Shown here piece after piece: positions 1 through 5,358 of a stretch of DNA of 8,337 bases. The stretch comes from Bacteroidaceae bacterium (GTDB lineage: Bacteria; Bacteroidota; Bacteroidia; Bacteroidales; Bacteroidaceae), in assembly GCA_017558165.1 (NCBI GenBank), contig JAFYWE010000068.1, forward strand, positions 1 through 8,337, in the 5' to 3' direction. Each line of letters opens with the position of its first letter. Within the stretch, counting starts at the first letter, position 1. The translations under genes were made by a program, and so were the position numbers. The notes below the pieces were generated by a model that saw only the letters and a program-made list of their open reading frames with translations, was not told the origin of the DNA and did no database searches.

Positions 1-689
1 GCTGGATATTTTGCTTCAATGTATCTACCACAATATGCTTATCGCCAAACTTCTCCGGGTCGTAACGATTCAAGAAGTTTGGATAGTATGTGTGTGCCTG
101 GAATTGGCAGATTGGGCCATAGTAGCAGTCGATGCCACGTTTGTTGGGCAGTGAAGCCGAACTGCTGGTAGCAGAAGCACTGGTAATGGTATTGCCATCG
201 GCATCCACTTTATATGTATCGGGGTAGTTCATGTTATAGTAACCACCAGCCCACTTTCCGAACATACCCGTACGATAGCCTGCTTCCTTGAACAATTCAG
301 GCACAATCTTATGTGTATTCTTATAAGGCTCCTGGCCTATGATATGATAGTCCGGATTAGAGCCAAACATGTTTTCCCGACGTGCACTTTGCCAGTACTC
401 GCGATTACCACGTACGTGAACGTGGCCTGTATGCTGGCCTGTCATGAAACAGGCACGCGATGGTGCACTCACTGGGCTACCGGCATAAGCTTGGGTAAAG
501 CGCATACCTTCAGCAGCCATTCTGTCCAAGTTGGGTGTAGAGATCAATTGTTGACCATAGCAACCCAAATCACCGTATCCCATATCATCGCACATTATGT
601 ATATAATATTAGGACGATTTTGTTCTTGTGCTGCAGCCACAACAGGCAGGATACCAGCGAAAAGCATTAATGCATTCTTTTTATTCATA
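1..689 (-). CDS. Secreted Ser-type sulfatase (S1 family), N-terminal 229 residues, truncated by the window edge
   Basis: The frame is open from ATG at 689 to the left edge. Residues 1-20 look like a signal peptide (MNKK, then a hydrophobic stretch) with cleavage likely at AAA|Q21, the Q at +1 typical of Bacteroidota exported proteins. The formylglycine-sulfatase fold is recognisable: metal-binding Asp pair at 34-35 (CDDMGYGD), catalytic motif S74-A-P-S-R78, then MTGQHTGH (82-89), K145 in FGKW, and H199 in QAHTYYP. The nucleophile position is Ser, not Cys, so maturation to formylglycine would need the radical-SAM anaerobic maturase rather than the aerobic enzyme. Such enzymes remove sulfate esters from host or algal glycans or other organic sulfates in the periplasm; the substrate cannot be read from this part. 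The His that follows GKW in arylsulfatase A (GKWH) is Ala147 here. Its A+T-rich codon use differs from the neighbours. The family call is firm, the substrate unknown. Confidence 0.93.
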
Positions 690-717
690 CTAACTATCGA
701 TTTTGTATTTCTGTTTG

Positions 718-725
718 CAAATATA
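718..725 (-). promoter_or_regulatory. Candidate Bacteroides-type -7 promoter element for the sulfatase
   Basis: The minus strand reads TATATTTG, a full match to the Bacteroides -7 consensus TAnnTTTG, 28 nt before the sulfatase ATG. Initiation would be expected around 710, giving a leader of about 20 nt. No convincing TTTG lies at the usual 19-21 nt further upstream; one TTTG is present but only 6 nt away. The element lies just downstream of the dipeptidase terminator, consistent with a separate sulfatase transcript. Confidence 0.5.
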
Positions 726-758
726 ATAAACCAAATGTTTTAAAAAATACTTCACCAT

Positions 759-799
759 AAAAAATCAGTCCAGCGGCGCATGCCGGCTGGACTGATTTT
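759..799 (-). terminator. Intrinsic terminator after the C26-M19 fusion gene
   Basis: On the minus strand a long hairpin begins 1 nt after the TGA stop codon of the peptidase gene. The outer arms AAAATCAGTCCAGC and GCTGGACTGATTTT are perfectly complementary, and an inner GGC-ATGC-GCC extends the stem after a single bulged C. The 3' arm runs into a T-tract (TTTTTT). The arms also carry an A-tract/T-tract pair, so it could act on either strand, but no convergent gene is present. Confidence 0.9.
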
Positions 800-800
800 A

Positions 801-2570
801 TCATACACAGGCTGCAGCCTGCACTTGGGTCATTACACGCAGCCAGTTGCCGCCCCACATTTTCTCGATATCGGGCTCGCTGTATCCAAGACGCAGCAAT
901 TCCCGGGTAATATTCCTGAGCTGCGATGCATCGGCACACCCTATGACAGTTCCGTCACCGTCAAAATCGGTACCAATTCCCACATGATCAATGCCGGCAA
1001 CAGCTATCGCATGCTGTAGATGGGCGATGAAATCGGCAAGTGTCGCCTTACCCTCCTTGCACAGGAAACCGCTGTACATCGTCACCTGTACCACACCGTC
1101 CTTGGCGGCAATGGCTCTCATCTGTTCATCGGTGAGGTTACGCGGATGGTCGCACAAGGCACGACAAGATGAATGCGAGCATACAACGGGCTGCATACTG
1201 CACTCGAGGACATCATGGAAGGTGCTCTCGGCCGCGTGCGACAAGTCTACAACCATCCCCACCCTGTTCATCTCCTTGACAACATCCTTGCCGAATGCGC
1301 TGAGGCCACCATGCTCGCCGTTACCACGTGCCGAGTCACAGATATCGTTGTCGCCGTTATGGCACAGCGTCATATACACAACGCCCATTCGGCGGAACTG
1401 CTCTACCATAGACAAGTCCTTGCCTATGGCGTAGCCGTTCTCAATGCCACGCATAATGACCTTCTTGCCTTCGCGTTTAAGGTGCGGCAGCTCATGAGGG
1501 TTGTCGCACAAGGCTACATACCGTGCATTGGCGCCGACCCTGTCGGCAATGCCCTGCAACAGCCCCATGGCCATCTCACGCGCCTTTGCCAGCGAAGCAT
1601 CATCACGCGCGCCCTGCGGTATATACGCAACCATTGTAGAGACGTCGAGCGCACCCTCATGCATCTTATGAAGGTCAACGAGCGCAACATCACTGCGTTC
1701 CTCAAGTTTGTATCCTTGCCCGAAGAGCATAGGGGTATCGCAATGTGAATCAACGGTAATTATTCTTGAATGCAGTTCCTTTGCTTTGCGGTAGAGCATG
1801 GCCTCATCGACAAGCCACCCGAAGAGTGGCATCATGCAACGGTCGCCGTTCATGATGAACGACTCGGGATGCCACTGTACGCCCATGATTGAACGGCCGT
1901 CAACGGCCTCCATACCCTCTATGACGCCATCAGGAGCAACGGCATTCACAGCAAAGCCTTGCGGTACCACGCTCACAGATTGGTGATGAAAAGTGTTCAC
2001 ATCCAGGTTCACTGCGCCGAAGATTTGCGCAAGACGGCTACCGGCAACCAGCTCCACGCCATGCGTTGAAACGTGGCGCTCAACGGGCTCCTGGTCATGA
2101 ACGAACAGATCCTTACCCATACCTGCTGCCTGGTCCTGGTACACCTTTCCACCCATGGCCACGGCAAGGGTCTGCACTCCGCGGCAGATGCCGAGGATGG
2201 GCATGGCACGTGCATCGGCAAGCAATGCAAGCAGTATCTCCTGCTCGTCGCGCTTGGGGTTTATGGTATGCAGCAGGCTGTAATCGGGTTCCTCGCCCAT
2301 ATAACGCGGGTCTATGTCCGCACCGCCTGTAAGCAGGAGCGCGTCGATATGCTCCAGGGTTTCCAAGAGAGCATCACGGCAAGGATAGGGAGGAATTATA
2401 AGCAGGGTACCGCCGGCCTCAAGCACCGACGCATAATAGGCCTCGGCAACAGCCGCGTTGCCGTCACGGAAATTGGCGGTTATGCCCACTACGGGACGGG
2501 CATTCCACGATGGATATGACGCGTGCAACGCCTTGAACTCGGCGCGCACATCAAACTTATCTTTACTCAT
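801..2570 (-). CDS. Fusion of C26-type glutamine amidotransferase-like hydrolase and M19 (renal/membrane-type) dipeptidase
   Basis: This 589-aa protein has two enzyme modules. Residues 25-255 match the class I glutamine amidotransferase/peptidase C26 group (PuuD-like gamma-glutamyl hydrolases): LTGGADIDP at 80-88, nucleophile Cys129 in GICRG, and His234/Glu236 in QWHPES. Residues 268-580 match M19 zinc dipeptidases: H276/D278 in DSHCD, bridging E377 in RGIENG, H445 in DLSH, H466 in CSHSS, and D535 in GTDFDG. The spacing of these ligands agrees with mammalian membrane dipeptidase (for example 21 residues between the two later His). All catalytic residues of both modules are present, so both are probably active. 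Inferred role: removal of gamma-glutamyl groups followed by dipeptide hydrolysis, as in breakdown of gamma-glutamyl peptides or glutathione-like compounds. There is no signal peptide, so it is probably cytoplasmic. The start ATG at 2570 has no clear Shine-Dalgarno. It lies downstream of a Lrp/AsnC gene and ends at a strong terminator. Substrate is unknown. Confidence 0.93.
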   Translation of the reverse strand: MSKDKFDVRAEFKALHASYPSWNARPVVGITANFRDGNAAVAEAYYASVLEAGGTLLIIPPYPCRDALLETLEHIDALLLTGGADIDPRYMGEEPDYSLLHTINPKRDEQEILLALLADARAMPILGICRGVQTLAVAMGGKVYQDQAAGMGKDLFVHDQEPVERHVSTHGVELVAGSRLAQIFGAVNLDVNTFHHQSVSVVPQGFAVNAVAPDGVIEGMEAVDGRSIMGVQWHPESFIMNGDRCMMPLFGWLVDEAMLYRKAKELHSRIITVDSHCDTPMLFGQGYKLEERSDVALVDLHKMHEGALDVSTMVAYIPQGARDDASLAKAREMAMGLLQGIADRVGANARYVALCDNPHELPHLKREGKKVIMRGIENGYAIGKDLSMVEQFRRMGVVYMTLCHNGDNDICDSARGNGEHGGLSAFGKDVVKEMNRVGMVVDLSHAAESTFHDVLECSMQPVVCSHSSCRALCDHPRNLTDEQMRAIAAKDGVVQVTMYSGFLCKEGKATLADFIAHLQHAIAVAGIDHVGIGTDFDGDGTVIGCADASQLRNITRELLRLGYSEPDIEKMWGGNWLRVMTQVQAAACV

Positions 2571-2586
2571 AGTCTATAATTGAAAA

Positions 2587-2627
2587 TACCCCGCACAAGA
2601 GTAGCCTCAGGGCCATTGTGCGGGGTA
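2587..2627 (-). terminator. Strong hairpin between the AsnC-type regulator and the peptidase gene (terminator or attenuator)
   Basis: A perfect 12-bp stem (minus strand TACCCCGCACAA / TTGTGCGGGGTA) encloses a 17-nt loop in which GCC-CTGA-GGC can form a second small stem. The minus-strand 3' side continues TTTTC, a short T-run. It begins 25 nt after the regulator stop codon and ends 16 nt before the peptidase ATG. It would end or reduce transcription from the upstream operon; the weak T-tract suggests partial read-through or a leader structure. Confidence 0.6.
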
Positions 2628-2652
2628 AAGTGTACATACGGCGACAGAGGAA

Positions 2653-3120
2653 TCACTCCATCGGCATATTACGTCTGATACTGTTGTCAAGTACAATCAT
2701 GGTCTCGGTGCTGACAACTCCAGGAATATCCTGCACACGGCCGTTCAGCAACTGCATGAGATGCTCGTTGTCATGCGAGTACATCTTTGCAAGTATTGAG
2801 TATGGGCCTGTGGTATAACAGCACTCCACCACTTCGGGTATCTCACGCAGGCGCTCCACTACCTCCTTGTACATGGAGCCACGTTCAAGGCGTATACCTA
2901 TGAAGGTACAGGTCTTGTAACCAAGACGGCGCACGTCAATCTCGTAGCTTGAACCTGAGATAATTCCCATATCTATCAGGTGCTGCACACGCAGATGGAT
3001 GGCCGCACGTGATACGCCACACAGCTCCGCAACGTTACGGAAAGGGATTCTGGCATCCTTTGAGATGATGTTCAGAATCTTCATATCGAGCGCATCGATC
3101 TTACATTCAATATTTTTCAT
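2653..3120 (-). CDS. Lrp/AsnC family transcriptional regulator
   Basis: The 155-aa length is typical of Lrp/AsnC regulators. The N-terminal part (about residues 7-55) is an AsnC-type winged helix-turn-helix: DALDMKILNIISKDAR, then FRNVAELCGVS, then a recognition helix starting at S37 (SRAAIHLRVQHL) and the wing GIISGSSYEID. Residues 70-148 form the RAM/ligand-binding and oligomerisation domain, with the usual beta-alpha-beta pattern and the TTGPYSILAKM segment. Such proteins sense amino acids or other small metabolites and act as dimers to octamers on nearby promoters. It starts 51 nt after the lipoprotein isomerase gene with no obvious promoter in the gap, so it is probably co-transcribed with it. 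The peptidase gene lies 82 nt downstream beyond a hairpin, making that gene and its own operon plausible targets (inference). The effector cannot be deduced. Confidence 0.93.
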   Translation of the reverse strand: MKNIECKIDALDMKILNIISKDARIPFRNVAELCGVSRAAIHLRVQHLIDMGIISGSSYEIDVRRLGYKTCTFIGIRLERGSMYKEVVERLREIPEVVECCYTTGPYSILAKMYSHDNEHLMQLLNGRVQDIPGVVSTETMIVLDNSIRRNMPME

Positions 3121-3171
3121 TGTAGTTATAGTTAGTTATGTCTTTTCTTCATTATGGTCGGTATGCCACAA

Positions 3172-4002
3172 TCATTTGGCGTCAATAATCTCAATGTCGT
3201 ATACCAACGCGCTGTAGGGCGAGATCTTTCCCGATCCTTTTGCACCATAGGCCAGGTTCCAGGGCACATATACCATACACTGTGTTCCGGCAGGGAGCGT
3301 CATCACCACCTCGGCAAGTCCCGGCACAAGAGAAGCCACCTCAAGATCCACAGCCTCGCCACGCGAAGAGTCGAAGACTGCCCCGTTGGGATATGTTCCC
3401 TTGTAGATGCACTTCACGGTATCGTCATTACCGGCCTTGGCACCACCGCCCATGACCGAGACCTTGTACTGCACGCCGCTCGGCAGGGTAACCACACCAG
3501 GACGGGAGGCATTCTCGCTGATGAACTGCTCGCTGCGCGCACGGAATATGTGCTGGTTATAGAAATCTATGGCAAACGCCATATCCATCACCTTGCAGTC
3601 GCCTTTGGATGCGGCCACAATGCCTTCTACAAAGAGTTTGCGGTCAACCTTCTTGTCATTATCATCGGGGTATATCGACTTGTTGGCCCTGTCGAGCATG
3701 TCCATGGCCTCTACAGCCACGACAATGCCGTTAAGGTAAGCCCTTGACTCGGGAGAATCATCAAGCGGAAAAGCCGCACGCACTCCCCTGATGAAATCAT
3801 CTATGGTAGTAGAGTCAATCCCCTCCGCAGCCAGCATGCCCGGCAGTTCCTCGGACACCAGCATACTTACCGCATATGAGAGCGAGTCATCGACGTTCCT
3901 GAGTCTTACCTCACCCGACGGTGACGAGCAGCTACACAGGAATGCGAGCCACGCCACATAGAGCAGTACGCCCAGAACAATTATCCTGACAAGCCTTTTC
4001 AT
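3172..4002 (-). CDS. FKBP-type peptidyl-prolyl isomerase, predicted lipoprotein with altered active site
   Basis: This 276-aa protein starts with a basic, hydrophobic signal (MKRLVRIIVLGVLL) and a lipobox-like LCSC ending at Cys25, so it is probably lipid-anchored in the envelope. Residues 37-82 and about 86-135 look like two copies of the helical FKBP_N dimerisation region, each ending in a similar motif (FIRGVRAAF; FVEGIVAAS). Residues 165-276 are the FKBP catalytic domain: F210-D211, PGL at 227-229, AYG at 251-253, SALVYDIEI near the end. Family role: proline cis-trans isomerisation and chaperoning of exported proteins. The Trp at the floor of the FKBP pocket (W59 in FKBP12) is Leu229 and the F46 position is probably Leu220, so activity may be reduced or specificity changed. 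Its ATG lies 7 nt after the stop of the upstream isomerase gene, indicating one operon. Confidence 0.9.
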   Translation of the reverse strand: MKRLVRIIVLGVLLYVAWLAFLCSCSSPSGEVRLRNVDDSLSYAVSMLVSEELPGMLAAEGIDSTTIDDFIRGVRAAFPLDDSPESRAYLNGIVVAVEAMDMLDRANKSIYPDDNDKKVDRKLFVEGIVAASKGDCKVMDMAFAIDFYNQHIFRARSEQFISENASRPGVVTLPSGVQYKVSVMGGGAKAGNDDTVKCIYKGTYPNGAVFDSSRGEAVDLEVASLVPGLAEVVMTLPAGTQCMVYVPWNLAYGAKGSGKISPYSALVYDIEIIDAK

Positions 4003-4009
4003 TGCTCTA

Positions 4010-4594
4010 TCAAAGAACCTTGATCAATTCAACATCGAACACGAGTGCGCTGTAAGGAGGAATCATCTCACCGGCACCATGCTCACCGTATGCCATGTCG
4101 TAAGGGATATAAAGACGCCACTTGGCACCCTCCTGCATGAGCTGGAGAGCCTCGACCCAACCCCTGATAACCTGGTTCACGCCGAACACAGCAGGCTCGC
4201 CACGCTTGATTGAGCTGTCGAAGATAGTACCGTCGATGAGAGTACCCTCGTAGTGGCACTGTACACGGTCGGTAGCCGATGGTTTCTTGCCGTTACCCTC
4301 GGTAAGCACCTCGTACTGAAGACCGCTCGGGAGCACGACCACACCCTCTTTCTTTGCATTCTCGGCAAGGAACTTCTCACCCGCCTCCTTGTTCACCGCA
4401 TAAGCCTCCTCGGCCAATTTCTGGAAGTGCTCGTTCACCACCTTCTGCGCCTCGGCGTGTGTAAGCTCGGTCTTGTTACCGGCAAGGACATCGCTGATAC
4501 CCTTGATGAAATCCTCGACACTCATGTCCTTCACTCCCATTGAAAGCAAATTCTGGCCTATTCCCATTCCGAGGCCATAGCTGAATTTATCCAT
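4010..4594 (-). CDS. fklB: FklB/FKBP22-like peptidyl-prolyl cis-trans isomerase
   Basis: This 194-aa protein has the standard architecture of cytoplasmic FKBP22. Residues 1-70 are the FKBP_N dimerisation domain (FSYGLGMGIGQNL; VEDFIKGISD), a long charged helix spans 45-82, and residues 88-194 are the FKBP catalytic domain. The pocket residues seen in FKBP12 are present: Y115 in CHYEG, F125-D126 in IFDSS, F137, V142-I143, W146 in RGWVEAL, Y169 in AYGEHGAG, I178 and F186. It should therefore be an active prolyl isomerase. There is no signal peptide, so it is probably cytoplasmic, although the start is chosen only because it begins the conserved FKBP_N region. The reading frame ends in tandem stops TGA TAG, 7 nt before the lipoprotein isomerase gene. 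It is the first gene of the minus-strand operon. The gene symbol rests on family resemblance, not orthology. Confidence 0.93.
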   Translation of the reverse strand: MDKFSYGLGMGIGQNLLSMGVKDMSVEDFIKGISDVLAGNKTELTHAEAQKVVNEHFQKLAEEAYAVNKEAGEKFLAENAKKEGVVVLPSGLQYEVLTEGNGKKPSATDRVQCHYEGTLIDGTIFDSSIKRGEPAVFGVNQVIRGWVEALQLMQEGAKWRLYIPYDMAYGEHGAGEMIPPYSALVFDVELIKVL

Positions 4595-4621
4595 TACGTT
4601 TTTATCATTTATATATTAATA

Positions 4622-4714
4622 CTGTCATTTTGTTATTTCACCCAAGAGTAAACCTTGACAACAAAACAAAGCGAAGATACGATATAATATTTATAATACA
4701 CAACAAAATGACAG
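4622..4714. repeat. Perfect 13-bp inverted repeat flanking the isomerase-operon promoter region
   Basis: CTGTCATTTTGTT at 4622-4634 is the exact reverse complement of AACAAAATGACAG at 4702-4714, with 67 nt between the arms. The right arm overlaps the putative -33 position and the left arm falls in the expected leader of the isomerase operon. Related TTTTGTCA strings occur at 4738-4745 and 4783-4790. The arrangement suggests paired protein-binding sites; if transcription starts beyond 4714 it could instead form an RNA stem. Confidence 0.6.
4672..4703 (-). promoter_or_regulatory. Candidate promoter of the isomerase operon
   Basis: On the minus strand, TATCTTCG (4679-4672) matches TAnnTTTG at all but one defined position. 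A TTG (4703-4701) stands 21 nt upstream, within the spacing expected between the Bacteroides -33 and -7 elements. Initiation near 4665 would give a leader of about 70 nt. A second weaker candidate, TACTCTTG, lies at 4650-4643. The call is by pattern only. Confidence 0.35.
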
Positions 4715-4876
4715 CTTTTTTAAACAAAAAAGATAATTTTTGTCAGCATACAGCAAACACGCAGCACAAACGCCATCTGGCATTTTGTCAAACACAGATA
4801 TAAAAAGGTTAAATATATTACACATTAGTATCAATATATATTTATATAATAAAGAGCCAAACTCAAATTAATTATT

Positions 4877-4884
4877 TATCTTTG
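4877..4884 (+). promoter_or_regulatory. Candidate -7 element for the small membrane protein gene
   Basis: TATCTTTG is a complete match to the Bacteroides TAnnTTTG consensus, 40 nt before the chosen ATG at 4925. Initiation would fall around 4890, just before the hairpin at 4895-4909. No good TTTG is found 19-21 nt upstream, so the -33 half is missing or weak. Confidence 0.5.
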
Positions 4885-4894
4885 CAGATAAACC

Positions 4895-4909
4895 GCCCAC
4901 CCGGTGGGC
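4895..4909 (+). promoter_or_regulatory. GC-rich mini-hairpin in the leader of the small membrane protein gene
   Basis: GCCCAC-CCG-GTGGGC forms a perfect 6-bp stem with a 3-nt loop in otherwise A+T-rich leader DNA, 15 nt upstream of the ATG. If transcription starts near 4890 the hairpin would sit close to the 5' end of the mRNA, where it could stabilise the message or tune translation. The role is inferred from position only. Confidence 0.4.
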
Positions 4910-4924
4910 ATAAAACCTAAAGAG

Positions 4925-5299
4925 ATGGACACAATCATACTGATTGCCATATTGGCATTCCTCATCGCAGGCTTCCTGTTGCTCAGGAAGTTCAGGAAAG
5001 ACACACCCGCTACAGACGACCACCACGACCACACACCAGTTGACGGCGTATGTTGCGGAAAGCACACTGTCTGCGACAAGGGATATGACAACAAGAGCCT
5101 CTACTTCGACGACGAGGAACTCGACAGATTCAAGGGCAAGGAGCAGAAGGAGTACACCGAGGAGGAGATCGAGGAGTTCAGACAGGTGCTCTACACCATG
5201 AAGCCCGAGGAGGTGGACCTGTGGGTACACTGCCTGCAGACACGTGGCATAGAGATGCCGTCGGCCGTCAAGGACGAGGTACTGCTGATGCTGCAATGA
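4925..5299 (+). CDS. Small single-pass membrane protein with His cluster and CCxxHxxC motif, function unknown
   Basis: I chose ATG 4925 (124 aa), because it begins directly with the membrane segment. An in-frame GTG at 4904 would add 7 residues but lies inside the leader hairpin. Residues 3-20 are a strongly hydrophobic helix followed by RKFRK, so the bulk of the protein is probably cytoplasmic by the positive-inside rule. Next comes a His-rich stretch (H33, H34, H36) and C43-C44-x-x-H47-x-x-C50, which could bind a metal. Residues 60-124 are highly acidic and probably helical (FDDEELDRF; YTEEEIEEFRQVLYTM; VDLWVHCLQTRGI). From memory, similar short proteins with this layout occur in other Bacteroidales as hypothetical proteins; I cannot name a family. 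It precedes the SprE/PorW-like gene by 59 nt on the same strand and may be co-transcribed. Coding potential is supported by the composition and clear topology; function is unassigned. Confidence 0.85.
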   Translation: MDTIILIAILAFLIAGFLLLRKFRKDTPATDDHHDHTPVDGVCCGKHTVCDKGYDNKSLYFDDEELDRFKGKEQKEYTEEEIEEFRQVLYTMKPEEVDLWVHCLQTRGIEMPSAVKDEVLLMLQ

Positions 5300-5358
5300 C
5301 ACAGCAAGACAATAAAAGAGCATTTTTAAAGTTTATATTGTAACAAAACCGTAATAGC

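Larger units (their letters stand above)
4595..4924. other. Divergent A+T-rich intergenic region of about 330 bp
   Basis: This stretch separates the minus-strand isomerase operon from the plus-strand membrane protein gene, and I see no credible coding frame in it. It contains the candidate isomerase promoter, the 13-bp inverted repeat, a short palindrome GCCATCTGGC at 4772-4781, long AT runs at about 4797-4856, the TATCTTTG element at 4877 and a GC-rich hairpin at 4895-4909. Both flanking transcription units are therefore probably driven from here. Confidence 0.7.

Noticed and set aside
311..670. Plus-strand open frame of 119 aa at the left edge
   Set aside because: It is opposite the sulfatase reading frame, which contains clear catalytic motifs.
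1173..1748. Plus-strand open frame of 191 aa
   Set aside because: It is antisense to the M19 dipeptidase module, whose catalytic residues are all conserved in the other strand. It has no recognisable motif.
3154..3747. Plus-strand open frame of 197 aa
   Set aside because: It is antisense to the FKBP lipoprotein gene, with no motif and no promoter or start context.
4904..4924. GTG at 4904 as start of the small membrane protein
   Set aside because: It lies inside the 6-bp GC-rich stem and would add a charged MGIKPKE before the membrane helix. ATG 4925 gives a more natural N-terminus.
4868..5323. Minus-strand open frame of 151 aa opposite the small membrane protein
   Set aside because: The plus-strand frame has a well-formed membrane helix, Cys/His motif and upstream -7 element. 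The minus-strand frame is low-complexity Leu/Val and lacks any domain.
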